Below are positions 34,290-43,882 of a stretch of DNA of 54,794 nucleotides, in pieces. The stretch is from positions 1 to 54,794 of the forward strand of contig JAFTVG010000030.1 of NCBI GenBank assembly GCA_017465885.1, given 5' to 3'. Source of the DNA: Clostridia bacterium (GTDB lineage: Bacteria > Bacillota > Clostridia > Oscillospirales > CAG-272). Position 1 is the stretch's first letter; every line of letters begins with the position of its first letter. A model generated the notes under the pieces. That model searched no databases. It was not told the DNA's origin and saw only the letters and a list, made by a program, of their open reading frames with translations. The translations under genes and the position numbers were made by a program.

Positions 34290-34724
34290 ATGGAAACAAG
34301 AAACAAAAAAGTTTTGGTCATTGGCGTTATCGGTGCCGACGTACATGCTGTTGGCAACAAGATACTCTACCATGCCTTTACACAGGCAGGCTTTGAGGTT
34401 GTAAACCTGGGCGTTATGGTGTCTCAAGAGGAGTATATTGCGGCAGCAATCGAGTCAAGTGCCGATGCCATCGTGGTATCGTCTCTTTACGGACAGGGCG
34501 AGCTTGACTGTCGCGGTATGCGCGAAAAGTGCGATGAAGCAGGTCTGAAGGGCATTCCGCTGGTCGTTGGCGGCAACATCGTGATCGGTAAGCAGCGCTT
34601 TGAAGAGGTGGAAGAACGGTTTAAGGCAATGGGCTTTGACCGTGCATTCCCTCCCGGAACCACTCCCGAAACCACCATCCAGGCTTTGCGCGAGCTTTTA
34701 GGGATGGACGGTACTAACGAGTGA
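34290..34724 (+). CDS. glmS: Glutamate mutase small (cobalamin-binding) subunit
   Basis: The 144-residue B12-binding subunit of adenosylcobalamin-dependent glutamate mutase, which converts L-glutamate to (2S,3S)-3-methylaspartate. The signature D-x-H-x-x-G is present as [10 protein letters not shown] near residue 15; its histidine coordinates cobalt. Other binding-domain landmarks are [14 protein letters not shown] and [13 protein letters not shown]. The start follows GAGGTG. It opens an operon with the order glmS, mutL, glmE, mal, the same order as in Clostridium tetanomorphum. The stop overlaps the GTG of mutL. Confidence 0.96.
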   Translation: METRNKKVLVIGVIGADVHAVGNKILYHAFTQAGFEVVNLGVMVSQEEYIAAAIESSADAIVVSSLYGQGELDCRGMREKCDEAGLKGIPLVVGGNIVIGKQRFEEVEERFKAMGFDRAFPPGTTPETTIQALRELLGMDGTNE

Positions 34725-36124
34725 AAAACATATTATTGATCGATTTCGGCAGTACGTACACGAAGTTAACCTTGGTTGACGTGGATGCGGAGGAAATACG
34801 CGGCACGGCACAAGCCTTTACCACTGTGGAAAGCGACGTAAACGAGGGCCTTAATGCGGGACTGAAGCTCTTGGAGCAAAAGATCGGCAGTTTCACCTAC
34901 GAGGAGTGCTACGCCTGCTCCTCTGCCGCGGGGGGGCTGCGGATGATCACCAGCGGACTCGTGCCCGAGCTTACGGGCGAGGCTGCGAAGCTTGCAAGCC
35001 TTGGAGCGGGGGCGAAGGTGATCGCCATCTACGCCTTTCAGCTCACCGAGGACGATCTTGAGGAGATCGCCGAGGCAAAGCCCGACATCTTCCTGCTGGT
35101 CGGCGGTACCGATGGGGGCAATACCGAGTGTATCCTGCATAACGCCAGGGCGCTGGCATCAATGAAGCCTGCCTTTCCCATCGTCATCGCGGGTAACCGC
35201 ACGGCGGCAAGGCAATGCGAGCGCATTCTCGAGGGATGCGAGATCTACGTTTGCCCCAACGTGATGCCCAAATTCGGCGCTTTGAATATCGAGCCGACAC
35301 AAAAAAAGATCAGAGAGATCTTTCTTGAAAGAATCATTTTAGCCAAAGGACTCAGCCGCGCCGCCGAGTTGCTGTCCGATATCATGATGCCCACCCCTGC
35401 CGCCGTTTTGCAGGCGATGGAGCTGCTTTCAAAGGGTACAGCCGAGGAAAGCGGTATCGGAGATCTGGTGGCGGTGGACGTGGGCGGTGCCACCACCGAC
35501 GTCTATTCTATCGCAGACGGTATGCCCGAGCAGATGAACACGGTCTTCAAAGGACTTCCCGAGCCCTACTCCAAGCGGACGGTAGAGGGCGACATCGGTA
35601 TGCGCTATAGCATACAGGGTATCATTGATGCCGCGGGAAAAGAGAAGATCTGTGAGCTGTCGGGCCTTTCAGAGGAGCGGATGTGCGCTTTGGTGGAAGA
35701 GTTAAAAGCCAACAAGGAAACGGTCCCCCAAGGGGATGACGAGCTGGAGGCGCTGGACTTCGCCCTTGCTTCCTCGGCTGTGAAGGAAGCGGTGGCAAGA
35801 CACGCAGGTACCATTTCCGAGGCTTACACGATGATGGGACTGACCTACGTGCAAGAAGGGAAGAACCTGACCCGTGTAAAGCAGATCGTGGTGACGGGCG
35901 GAAGCCTGATCCATACCAAGAGAACCGAGGCGATTGCCTCCCACGCCCTGTTTTCCCCGTCGGAAGCGAGCTCGCTTCGCCCGAGGGAAGCAAACGTGTG
36001 GGTCGACAGAACGTATATACTTGCCGCAATGGGCTTGCTTTCATCGCATTATCCCGACGTGGCACTTCGAATTATGAAAAAGGAGCTTGAGTATCATGGA
36101 CATTCGCAACAAACGCTTAACTGA
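34721..36124 (+). CDS. glmL: MutL-type glutamate mutase accessory protein
   Basis: A 467-residue protein of the MutL family in the actin/ASKHA ATPase fold, probably reactivating mutase that has lost its cofactor. It starts with GTG overlapping the glmS stop. The ATP-binding motifs include [17 protein letters not shown] at the N terminus, [26 protein letters not shown], and [10 protein letters not shown]. It is not related to the DNA repair MutL. Its 3' end overlaps glmE by 29 bases. Confidence 0.92.
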   Translation: MKNILLIDFGSTYTKLTLVDVDAEEIRGTAQAFTTVESDVNEGLNAGLKLLEQKIGSFTYEECYACSSAAGGLRMITSGLVPELTGEAAKLASLGAGAKVIAIYAFQLTEDDLEEIAEAKPDIFLLVGGTDGGNTECILHNARALASMKPAFPIVIAGNRTAARQCERILEGCEIYVCPNVMPKFGALNIEPTQKKIREIFLERIILAKGLSRAAELLSDIMMPTPAAVLQAMELLSKGTAEESGIGDLVAVDVGGATTDVYSIADGMPEQMNTVFKGLPEPYSKRTVEGDIGMRYSIQGIIDAAGKEKICELSGLSEERMCALVEELKANKETVPQGDDELEALDFALASSAVKEAVARHAGTISEAYTMMGLTYVQEGKNLTRVKQIVVTGGSLIHTKRTEAIASHALFSPSEASSLRPREANVWVDRTYILAAMGLLSSHYPDVALRIMKKELEYHGHSQQTLN

Positions 36125-37547
36125 CGAAGAATTTTTTAAACAGCGGGAAGAGGTTCTTGCCCAGTGGCACACCGGCAAGGACGTTGATCTGGAAGAGGCG
36201 GTAGCTTACCACAAGGCAATGCCGGAATGCCGCGACTTTTCCAAGAAGCTGTTGGACGCCAAGAGAGAAAACCGCACCCTGGTACAGCCCCGTGCAGGCG
36301 TACCCGTTATTGAAGAGCATATCAAGCTGTTACAGTATCTGGAGGAGTACGGCGAAGCCGATCTGCTTCCCTCCACCATCGACAGCTATACCCGTCAGAA
36401 CCGTCACGAGGAGGCGGAGAACGGTATTGCCGAGTCCATCCGTTTGGGCAGAGCAATGCTCAACGGCTTCCCCGCAGTCAACCACGGCGTGGCAGGATGC
36501 CGCCGTGTGATCGAGTCTGTGAACGTGCCCGTGCAGGTTCGTCACGGCACACCCGATGCCCGTCTGCTGACCGAGATCACCTACGCCGGCGGCTTCACCA
36601 GCTACGAGGGCGGCGGTATCTCCTATAACCTTCCTTACTGCAAGAACATTCCCATGGAGCGCACCATCCGCGACTGGCAGTACGTTGACCGTCTGACCGG
36701 TCTTTACGAGGAAATGGGCGTTTCCATCAACCGTGAGCCCTACGGTCCCTTGACCGGCACCCTGGTTCCTCCCTGCATCTCCCACGCCGCAGCGATCATT
36801 GAGGCACTGCTGGCGGCAGAGCAGGGCGTTAAGAACATCACCGTCGGCTACGGTCAGTGCGGTAACCTGCGTCAGGACGTGGCGGCGATCCGCACCCTGC
36901 AGGAGCTGACCGACGAGTACTTGAAGAAATACGGCTACGACGACGTGGAGGTAACCACCGTACTGCATCAGTGGATGGGCGGTTTCCCTGCCGACGAAGC
37001 AAAGGCATTCGGCGTGATCTCCACGGGATCTCTGATTGCCGCGCTGTCCAAGGCGACCAAGGTCATCGTAAAGACGCCTCACGAGGCAGTAGGTATTCCC
37101 ACCATGGAAGCCAATGCAGAGGGTCTGCGTTGCACCAAGCAGGTGGTGAATATGTTCTACGAGCAGGTTTTAGCTTCCGATAAGGTGGACGAAGAAAAGG
37201 ATATCATTTCCCGCGAGACCAGATGCATCGTGGACAAGTGCTTCGAGCTGGGTAACGGCGATATCGCAGTGGGCGTTTGCCGCGGCGTAGAAGCAGGCGT
37301 TTTGGACGTTCCCTTTGCTCCCTGCCGCTACAATGCAGGTCTGATGCTGCCCTGCCGCGACAACAACGGCGCCATCCGTATTCTGAATCCCGGCAATCTG
37401 CCCTTCGACAAGGAGATCTTGGATTTCCACAGAGCAAAGATCGAAGAGCGTGCAATTGCCGAAGGACGGGAGGCATCCTTCCAGATGGTAGTGGATGACG
37501 TTTATGCAATTGGCAAGGGCCGTCTTGTAGGCCGCCCCAAGTATTGA
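36096..37547 (+). CDS. glmE: Glutamate mutase large (catalytic) subunit
   Basis: The 483-residue catalytic TIM-barrel subunit, the same length as the C. tetanomorphum enzyme. The ATG at 36096 is used: its AGGAG site is 10 bases upstream, whereas the TTG at 36087 lies within one base of that site. Recognisable segments are [43 protein letters not shown], the [10 protein letters not shown] region and [13 protein letters not shown]. With GlmS and coenzyme B12 it rearranges glutamate by a radical mechanism. Confidence 0.96.
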   Translation: MDIRNKRLTDEEFFKQREEVLAQWHTGKDVDLEEAVAYHKAMPECRDFSKKLLDAKRENRTLVQPRAGVPVIEEHIKLLQYLEEYGEADLLPSTIDSYTRQNRHEEAENGIAESIRLGRAMLNGFPAVNHGVAGCRRVIESVNVPVQVRHGTPDARLLTEITYAGGFTSYEGGGISYNLPYCKNIPMERTIRDWQYVDRLTGLYEEMGVSINREPYGPLTGTLVPPCISHAAAIIEALLAAEQGVKNITVGYGQCGNLRQDVAAIRTLQELTDEYLKKYGYDDVEVTTVLHQWMGGFPADEAKAFGVISTGSLIAALSKATKVIVKTPHEAVGIPTMEANAEGLRCTKQVVNMFYEQVLASDKVDEEKDIISRETRCIVDKCFELGNGDIAVGVCRGVEAGVLDVPFAPCRYNAGLMLPCRDNNGAIRILNPGNLPFDKEILDFHRAKIEERAIAEGREASFQMVVDDVYAIGKGRLVGRPKY

Positions 37548-37577
37548 TTTGAAAAGACAATAGGAGTGTAAAGGAAC

Positions 37578-38831
37578 ATGAAAATTACGAATGTTGTTTG
37601 CTCTGCCGGCAGAACCGGCTTCTACTTCGACGACCAGCGCGCCATCAAAAAGGGTGCGGGTCATGACGGCGTTTTCTATATCGGCGATCCCGTGACCGAG
37701 GGCTTCCGTGCCGTCAGACAGGCAGGCGAGTCCATCTCTGTGATGCTCGTTTTGGAGGACGGTCAGATCGCATACGGCGACTGCGCGGCAGTGCAGTATT
37801 CGGGTGCCGGCGGACGCGACCCCCTCTTCTTGGCTGAGGATTTTATTCCCGTGATTGAGAAGTACATCAAGCCCCAACTGGTTGGCAAGGAAGCCGCCGA
37901 TTTCCGCGGCCTTTGCAAGATGATGGAGGCAATCGAGGTGGACGGCAAGCGTCTGCACACCGCCATCCGTTACGGCGTGTCTCAGGCACTGCTGGATGCC
38001 GTTGCAAAGGCAAGCGGCAGAATGATGTGCGAGGTCGTGGCTGATGAATACGGCTGCAGCGTTTCCGAGACCCCCGTTCCCATCTTCACTCAGTCGGGTG
38101 ACGACCGTTACGACAATGCCGACAAGATGATCATCAAGGGCGCACAGGTGCTGCCTCACGCGCTGATTAACAACGTGGATACCAAGCTTGGCAAGGACGG
38201 TCAGCTGTTGGCTGACTACGTTGCATGGCTGCGCGATCGTATTTTGGCATACCGCAGCGATGAAAGCTACGCACCCGTGATGCACATCGACGTATACGGC
38301 ACCATCGGCGCAGTGTTTGGAAACAACAACTACACCGCAATGGCGGACTATATTCAGAAGCTGGAGGAGCTTGCAAAGCCCTTCAAGCTGCGCATCGAGG
38401 GTCCCATGGACTGCGATTGCGACAGAGAGACTCAGATGGTAGCGCTGGCAGGACTGACTGCAGAGCTTGATAAGCGTGGAGCGACCGTTGAGCTGGTGGC
38501 AGACGAGTGGTGCAATACCTTGGAGGACATCAAGCTGTTTGCCGACAACAAGGCAGGCCACATGGTGCAGATCAAGACTCCCGACCTTGGCGGTATCAAC
38601 AACACCATCGAAGCAGTTCTTTACTGCAAGGAAAAGGGCATCGGCGCATATCAGGGCGGTACTTGTAACGAAACCGACCGCTCCGCACAGGTTTGCGTGC
38701 ACTGCGCAATGGCAACCCAGCCTGCACAGATCCTGGCAAAGCCCGGTATGGGCGTGGATGAAGGCTTTATGATCGTGTATAACGAAATGAACCGCATCAT
38801 CGCAATGCGCAAGGCAAAGACCGCAAAGTAA
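37578..38831 (+). CDS. mal: Methylaspartate ammonia-lyase
   Basis: A 417-residue enolase-superfamily enzyme that removes ammonia from 3-methylaspartate to give mesaconate. It starts with MKITNVVCSAGRTGFYFDD and has YGDCAAVQYSGAGGRDP, HIDVYGTIG, RIEGPMDCD (metal ligands), VADEWCNT and VQIKTPDLGGINNT; the lysine there corresponds to the catalytic base of the family. It is the last gene of the mutase operon, with a strong terminator 60 bases on. The ATG follows GGAGTGTAAAGGAAC. Confidence 0.95.
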   Translation: MKITNVVCSAGRTGFYFDDQRAIKKGAGHDGVFYIGDPVTEGFRAVRQAGESISVMLVLEDGQIAYGDCAAVQYSGAGGRDPLFLAEDFIPVIEKYIKPQLVGKEAADFRGLCKMMEAIEVDGKRLHTAIRYGVSQALLDAVAKASGRMMCEVVADEYGCSVSETPVPIFTQSGDDRYDNADKMIIKGAQVLPHALINNVDTKLGKDGQLLADYVAWLRDRILAYRSDESYAPVMHIDVYGTIGAVFGNNNYTAMADYIQKLEELAKPFKLRIEGPMDCDCDRETQMVALAGLTAELDKRGATVELVADEWCNTLEDIKLFADNKAGHMVQIKTPDLGGINNTIEAVLYCKEKGIGAYQGGTCNETDRSAQVCVHCAMATQPAQILAKPGMGVDEGFMIVYNEMNRIIAMRKAKTAK

Positions 38832-39104
38832 TCCCCGACTTTAAGAATCTTTGAATTGCCTCTTGGACTGTATTTGTTTTAACTCTGACAAAATCCCGCA
38901 CACGAAGGTGTGCGGGATTTTCTATTAGTCTGCTTCACTTTTCACGAATTTGGTGTGGGACGGTTTTGATTTGATAAGAGATGGTCGTGAATAGCGAAGA
39001 AACAAGATTGCTTTGCAAGTTATGCCACTACCTTGCATGTTTGAGAGAAGTGTATTTTCCAACCAAACGGAGAATTTTTGCGCTTCAAATCTCCAAACAC
39101 GCTC
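38832..39104. other. Intergenic region with terminator, no gene seen
   Basis: Apart from the terminator at 38891-38920, this stretch holds no supported gene; small open frames on both strands lack ribosome sites. Confidence 0.5.
38891..38920 (+). terminator. Terminator after the mutase operon
   Basis: AAATCCCGCACAC, a GAAG loop, then the exact complement, followed by TCTATT. A 13-bp perfect stem. Confidence 0.9.
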
Positions 39105-39133
39105 TTTACTTTTTAAGATATATCCGATATAAT
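39105..39133 (+). promoter_or_regulatory. Promoter of the XRE/bactofilin-like gene
   Basis: TTTACT, a 17-base spacer and TATAAT, 43 bases before the ATG. Confidence 0.75.
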
Positions 39134-39176
39134 AAGGGTACAAGATCGATTTTGAATTTGTTTTAAGGAGATTGAT

Positions 39177-39776
39177 ATGTCTATTGGAAAAAACATTTCT
39201 CGCTTTCGAAAAGAAAAAAGAATGACACAAGTAGACTTGGGCGAAATACTGGGTGTCTCCAATCAAACTGTTTCAAAATGGGAATCCGAAATGAGTATGC
39301 CCGACGTAATGCTCTTACCTAAAATTGCCGATGTTTTTGAATGCTCTATCGACGAGTTGTTTTGTCGTGTGGTCGAAGAAAGAACTGAAGTACATTATGA
39401 CGTATGCACGGAATTACCTTGGAGTGATGACGAGAGAATTCGTTGTGTAGTTTGCAGAGGCAGAAAAATATTGCAGATTACAGACGATGATGTTCAAGAA
39501 GTTGCATTTAAAATTACCGGTAATACGGGAGAAGTTTCAAGTGAAGCGAATATTATCGTTTATGGCAATGTTGTAGGTGGTTGTGTTGCTCGTGGAAATC
39601 TTTTTGTTAATGGTAATATTACCGGCGAATGTGTGGCAAAAGGAAACATCGAAGCCAAAGAATGGATCTTTGGAGAATGTGCAGCGGGCGGTAAGATTAA
39701 TGCGGGAGAACCTATAACAGGCGAGTGTACTGCTAATGAAATAATTGCGACGCAAAACACACATTTCGATGAATAG
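39177..39776 (+). CDS. XRE-family regulator with bactofilin-like beta-repeat tail
   Basis: A 199-residue protein. Residues 1-65 are a Cro/C1-type helix-turn-helix (MTQVDLGEILGVSNQTVSKW, then MSMPDVMLLPKIADVFECSI). From about 115 to 190 runs a regular pattern with roughly ten-residue spacing (IIVYGNVVGGCVARGNLFVN, GNITGECVAKGNIEAKEW, FGECAAGGKINAGEPITGEC). It suggests a right-handed beta solenoid like that of bactofilins (polymer-forming cytoskeletal proteins), with a cysteine at many turns. The start follows an AAGGAG site. No target genes are evident. Confidence 0.82.
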   Translation: MSIGKNISRFRKEKRMTQVDLGEILGVSNQTVSKWESEMSMPDVMLLPKIADVFECSIDELFCRVVEERTEVHYDVCTELPWSDDERIRCVVCRGRKILQITDDDVQEVAFKITGNTGEVSSEANIIVYGNVVGGCVARGNLFVNGNITGECVAKGNIEAKEWIFGECAAGGKINAGEPITGECTANEIIATQNTHFDE

Positions 39777-39800
39777 TTGTCATTTTACTATCCAAACGCC

Positions 39801-39839
39801 AAAAGGGTGTCTCAAATTTGCAATTTGAGACACCCTTTT
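39801..39839. terminator. Bidirectional terminator
   Basis: AAAAGGGTGTCTCAAATT and its perfect complement around a TGC loop, placed between two converging genes. It resembles the pnp terminator sequence in its core. Confidence 0.9.
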
Positions 39840-39852
39840 GTAATTTGGAATT

Positions 39853-40392
39853 CTATATGCCCAACTCAACGGTATAGATCTCTTCTACCGGAAAGGATAC
39901 TTTAACCAAACCTATAGAAACAAATTCGCCGGCAAGCTTTTTAAATTCGTGCAAAATCAAATTGCTGGCTTGGTAAAAAACTTCTTCCTCATCTTTTTTG
40001 GTAAGCGCCAACGTGCAGTGGGGCATCCACCTGTTTGGACAATACCATTCGTGTCCCGTTGTATCAAACTCCTTTAAGCATTCATGCAGTTCTCGATGGA
40101 AGGCATACATGCTGTCGTTCATCATAGGCGAGGCAAAAATGGTCTTTGTGTCATTGAACATGCCAACAGAAGCAACGTATGCCGGCAGCTTTCGGTGTGT
40201 TTGGGCAAATAGGTTCAGTAGCTTGATGCATTTTTCTTCATCAACATCGTTAAAACAAGCTAACGTAAGGTGCGGTCTTGCTTTCCATTCAATGAATTTC
40301 GTGCTCAGTCCTGCATCTGCAACACTTTTCGCCAAGCTGTGAAGCTGTGCTTCCGTGTTTTCATCATAGTATAATTCTATTGCGTATTTCAT
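39853..40392 (-). CDS. 2H phosphoesterase (2'-5' RNA ligase/cyclic phosphodiesterase family)
   Basis: A 179-residue protein with the two H-x-T motifs of the 2H superfamily: PHLTLACF near residue 42 and PHCTLALTK near residue 128. These enzymes act on 2',3'- or 2',5'-phosphate bonds of RNA or nucleotides. The start is preceded by AAGGAG. No operon partner is obvious. Its exact substrate cannot be predicted. Confidence 0.85.
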   Translation of the reverse strand: MKYAIELYYDENTEAQLHSLAKSVADAGLSTKFIEWKARPHLTLACFNDVDEEKCIKLLNLFAQTHRKLPAYVASVGMFNDTKTIFASPMMNDSMYAFHRELHECLKEFDTTGHEWYCPNRWMPHCTLALTKKDEEEVFYQASNLILHEFKKLAGEFVSIGLVKVSFPVEEIYTVELGI

Positions 40393-40429
40393 ACAGTATT
40401 CTCCTTATAATTAAACTACTTCCCGATGT

Positions 40430-40458
40430 CAAAATACTCCTTGATTATTTTTGCGGCT
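40430..40458 (-). repeat. Kinase-gene 3' remnant, copy A
   Basis: These 29 bases are identical to the 3' end of the kinase gene at 46783-46811. Read leftward they encode AKIIKEYF, with a nearby stop (TAG), and lie directly past the ABC ATPase stop. They look like the tail of a lost kinase paralog. Confidence 0.75.
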
Positions 40459-40461
40459 ATG

Positions 40462-41334
40462 TCAAACCAAGGCTTTTTCACCAAACACAAAGAGGTAGTA
40501 ATCCTCAAGGGACGGAGCGATACAAAGGGAGTCTTCCGTTGGCTTTGCATCCGAAATCGTTCGTGCAACAACTCCCTTTTCATTTTTTGATATGTTTACA
40601 ACTCTGTATTTGCTTTGAAAATCTACAACCTCAGACTCACGCAGGGGGACGCTGTACACCCTGCCATCCATCTTGGCAATCAGCTCTGTGGGGGAGCCGC
40701 TGTCAACAACGATTCCTTTTTTGAGCATAATGACCTGTTTGGCGATATACTCGATATCGCTGACGACATGGGTGGCGATAATGACGATCTTATCAAAAGC
40801 AATGCGCGAAATATAATTACGGATTGCGATACGCTGCTTGGGGTCAAGCCCTGCCGTGGGCTCGTCAAGAACAAGCACCTTGGGATCTCCGAGAACTGCC
40901 TGAGCAAGAGCAAGGCGCTGCTTCATTCCACCCGAAAAGGATGATATCTTATGATGCGCAACGTCGGAAAGCTCAACTTCTTCAAGTATTTTGGGGATCT
41001 GCTCCATGGCATCCTCTTTTTTTATGTCCTTCAAGGATGCCATATACCACAGAAACTTTTCTGCAGTGAAGTTTCCGTACATTCCCGGGTATTGGGGCAT
41101 AAATCCAAGCTTTTCGCGGAAGCGAACACCCATTTTGAGGATCTCCTCACCGTCAAAAAGAATTGCACCGCTGTCTCTTTTCAAATTGTCGGTGAGAATA
41201 TTCATCAAGGTGGATTTTCCCGAGCCATTGGGACCAAGAAGTGCGTATATGCCCGGTTCAAGCTCTGCTGAAAAGCCTTGCAGAGCCTTGGTTTTTCCAT
41301 AGCTTTTATAAATTTTATCAAAAGTAAGTGTCAT
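40462..41334 (-). CDS. ABC transporter ATP-binding protein
   Basis: A 290-residue ATPase with Walker A GPNGSGKST (about residues 35-43), Q-loop FMPQYP, signature SSFSGGMKQR, Walker B VLVLDEPTAGLDP and H-loop IATHVVSDI. It belongs to the ABC-2/bacitracin-export type group. It follows the permease gene by 18 bases and shares its strand, so the two form an exporter-type pair. The substrate is unknown. The ATG follows AAAGGAGTTATT. Confidence 0.95.
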   Translation of the reverse strand: MTLTFDKIYKSYGKTKALQGFSAELEPGIYALLGPNGSGKSTLMNILTDNLKRDSGAILFDGEEILKMGVRFREKLGFMPQYPGMYGNFTAEKFLWYMASLKDIKKEDAMEQIPKILEEVELSDVAHHKISSFSGGMKQRLALAQAVLGDPKVLVLDEPTAGLDPKQRIAIRNYISRIAFDKIVIIATHVVSDIEYIAKQVIMLKKGIVVDSGSPTELIAKMDGRVYSVPLRESEVVDFQSKYRVVNISKNEKGVVARTISDAKPTEDSLCIAPSLEDYYLFVFGEKALV

Positions 41335-41352
41335 AATAACTCCTTTTATCCG

Positions 41353-43794
41353 TTACCCCTTTGTAAACTTTTTGCGTGCAAAAAAGGCGGTAATGAGTGT
41401 GATGATAGCAAAGATCACGGTGAATAGAATCAGCACGCCAAAATCGTTTCCAAACAAATTCATTGCAGCAGAAGTATAAAAATACTCGTTTGCACCGAAC
41501 CACGCAGAAAAATCGAACATCCTCATGCTATCCAAGCCCAAACGCGCGATCACCGAGGGAATCATCGTAAAAAATACGCAAACACCCACTGAGAGCAGCA
41601 GATTTTCCGCAAGAACCGAAACGGAAATCATAAATACCGCTGTGAGGATCAAGGCAAGCATTCTTAAGCAGTAAAGCACCAAAACATACTGTCCGATCGT
41701 GATGCCGCCGTCCACCTGTGAATAGGACTGCAAAGAACAAAGCGGCGCACTCCACACCGAGCGATCAATAGAATAGGTCTGCATATACGCTGCAGCTTCA
41801 AGGCTGTAGAAAAGAATGCCAAGCCCCAAAATCAACAAGAGCACCACGCAGTATTTCGATCTGAAGCTTTGTTTTCTTCCTTTTTTTGCAGAACGCATTA
41901 CCGACACGAAGCGGTCATTTTTGTTTTTGCCTGCGTATTCCATGGCAAAGCTCATAACGCAAAGGATCAGAACCACCGCGTACAGTGGAATGGGAAAGGA
42001 TGTCGAAAGAAAAGCTTTCATGCCTTGGTCGGCAAGAAAGTGCCCCTTGACACCTGTTTTTTCATAATGCTCCGCTAAATAACTGCTTTTTTCTTCAAGG
42101 ATCTCCAAGGCGCCTCTTTTTTCATAGGCATCCTTATATTGCTTTTTAAATTCGTTATAGTCGTCTTCTGAAATTTTGCCGCTTGAAAAATCTTGATAGG
42201 CAGTTTGATTGCGCGCTTCAAGGTAAGCCCAAGCATCCAGCTCTGCGTGCACATAGGCAAGCTTTTCGTCACTCAGCTCTCCTTCTACGAGGTCTGCATA
42301 ATAGGTTAAATAATCTCTGTATTGGAAATCGTTCACGTAGTTTTCTTTGACCTGCCCGCACATAATGATTTGCGCCGTCACGCATAGTATGAGAATCAAC
42401 CACAAATTGCCGTATTGAAGGATCTTGTGAGCTTCCCAATAGACAAGTCCGTGCGCGTGGATGCGTCCTTTTTTTCTGAAAGAAAAAACTTTTTTGCTCC
42501 AATTTCTTATCGGTTCAGAATAAGCGGAGAGCGACTTTTTGACGGCTTGATACCACCTTGAAAGCCCTTTCAGCTCCACGCCACGGTTCCCCTTCATATA
42601 AAGACAAAGTGTCGATATATAAAAAACCAAGGTCAAAAAAATGGTGGAAACAGCGGCAACGTGTACGTAGGAAACAGGCATATTGAAAAGGTTCAGGGCG
42701 TATAGCCTTGATACCAAGGGAGTACCTTGCGCAAGCGAAAGCAAATTCGCCGTACGAGCAAAGGGGAATCGTGCCCCGGACAAAGCGCTTAAGGCAAAGC
42801 ATATTCCAAAGACCATAGCACCGCCGATATACGTAAGCAATACTTGATAGCAAATCAAGGAGATGAGCGTAACGAGTGCCGTAAAACAGAGGGCGGAAAC
42901 GATCTTGAAGCCAAGTAAAACCCAAAAATAAGAAAAAACGGTGCTAACGTACGGGAAAGTGCCAAAGCGTTCAATGCATTGAATGGGGACAAACGGATTG
43001 GCAAATCCATTTTTTATATAGATCACAAAACAGCTTGAAGCGGTAAATAACAGGACGACGATGACGGCTGCCGCGCTTGCTGCAACAAGCTTTGCTATGC
43101 CCACGCGGCTTCTTCCGCGCTTGGTTGAGCGCATAAGCGGTAGCATTCCGCTTTGCTTTTCGGGTATAAAGATCAAGCCTGACAAAAGAATCAGCATAGC
43201 AAATACAAAAACGTCTGCATAAGAATAAGAAAAATACGCATCCCAGCCGAATACCGGGCTTGCCTGCATTTTCGTTTCGTTCAGGATCTTGGTATATTGA
43301 TTATAAACGTAGGCTTGATAGCGGTAAACGTATCCGTTTGTATCCTCACCCTCTTGGCGTAGCTGCTTCATTTCACGAATTGCTTGCTCGCGCAAAATGG
43401 CAATTTGTTCGTAGTAGGTGTTTTCGGTTTCGATCAGCTTGTCCGCGTATTCAAAAAGCACTCTGTCCTTGTGCTTTCCGTCAATAAGGGTGGGCGACCA
43501 CGACGGATCAAAGATGTATTCCGGATCTTCAAACGCCTTTTGGAACTCCTCGTTTATAGCTTGCTCGTATTCCGCAAATAATTGATCGTAACCTTCGGGA
43601 TCTTCGTTGTACGTTTTACAAAGATACTCCACCGATTCCCAAAAAGAAGCGTCCATTCGCATACCTTCATGCGTGGAAGCGGGGATCGTGTTGTAGCAAA
43701 GCAGAGCGTTTGCCAAAAGAAGCAGCAAAAGAAGAACCAAAAAGATCCTTGCTTTGAATATCTTATAAAATTCTAACCAGACCATCTTCATCAT
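41353..43794 (-). CDS. Large ABC-2 type permease
   Basis: An 813-residue membrane protein made of two similar halves. Each half starts with a membrane helix (LVLLLLLLLANALLCY near 20, and LWLILILCVTAQIIM near 480). A long extracellular loop rich in charged residues and Tyr follows in each half (YEQAINEEFQKAFEDPEY; YLEARNQTAYQDF), then several helices with a conserved cytoplasmic motif between them (MLPLMRSTKRGRSR and FVSVMRSAKKGRKQSF). This matches bacteriocin- or antibiotic-export permeases in shape. The start at 43794 is preferred (ATGATGAAG). A terminator ends 22 bases before it, so its promoter must be very close or read-through drives it. Confidence 0.85.
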   Translation of the reverse strand: MMKMVWLEFYKIFKARIFLVLLLLLLLANALLCYNTIPASTHEGMRMDASFWESVEYLCKTYNEDPEGYDQLFAEYEQAINEEFQKAFEDPEYIFDPSWSPTLIDGKHKDRVLFEYADKLIETENTYYEQIAILREQAIREMKQLRQEGEDTNGYVYRYQAYVYNQYTKILNETKMQASPVFGWDAYFSYSYADVFVFAMLILLSGLIFIPEKQSGMLPLMRSTKRGRSRVGIAKLVAASAAAVIVVLLFTASSCFVIYIKNGFANPFVPIQCIERFGTFPYVSTVFSYFWVLLGFKIVSALCFTALVTLISLICYQVLLTYIGGAMVFGICFALSALSGARFPFARTANLLSLAQGTPLVSRLYALNLFNMPVSYVHVAAVSTIFLTLVFYISTLCLYMKGNRGVELKGLSRWYQAVKKSLSAYSEPIRNWSKKVFSFRKKGRIHAHGLVYWEAHKILQYGNLWLILILCVTAQIIMCGQVKENYVNDFQYRDYLTYYADLVEGELSDEKLAYVHAELDAWAYLEARNQTAYQDFSSGKISEDDYNEFKKQYKDAYEKRGALEILEEKSSYLAEHYEKTGVKGHFLADQGMKAFLSTSFPIPLYAVVLILCVMSFAMEYAGKNKNDRFVSVMRSAKKGRKQSFRSKYCVVLLLILGLGILFYSLEAAAYMQTYSIDRSVWSAPLCSLQSYSQVDGGITIGQYVLVLYCLRMLALILTAVFMISVSVLAENLLLSVGVCVFFTMIPSVIARLGLDSMRMFDFSAWFGANEYFYTSAAMNLFGNDFGVLILFTVIFAIITLITAFFARKKFTKG

Positions 43795-43815
43795 TATCGT
43801 TTCCCCGATTTGATA

Positions 43816-43850
43816 AAAGGGCATTTTAAATTTTGTTTAAAACGCCCTTT
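43816..43850 (-). terminator. Terminator after the lipoprotein paralogs
   Basis: AAAGGGCATTTTAAA and TTTAAAACGCCCTTT form a stem over a 5-base loop; read leftward a T run follows. It lies between the lipoprotein stop and the permease start. Confidence 0.8.
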
Positions 43851-43882
43851 CATTTTATTTTCTTAGGTGAAAGCACTTGCTT

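Noticed and set aside
36087..36095. TTG start for glmE at 36087
   Set aside because: It would overlap the AGGAG ribosome site; the ATG at 36096 has proper spacing and gives the family's usual 483 residues.
34721..36124. DNA mismatch-repair MutL
   Set aside because: The motifs and the neighbours show the unrelated glutamate-mutase accessory protein of the same name.
37170..38702. Open frame of 510 residues on the minus strand across glmE and mal
   Set aside because: Shadow of two clearly identified enzymes; no promoter, ribosome site or family likeness.
38925..39266. Small protein on the minus strand (113 residues)
   Set aside because: No ribosome site or family likeness, and it overlaps the promoter and start of the XRE gene.
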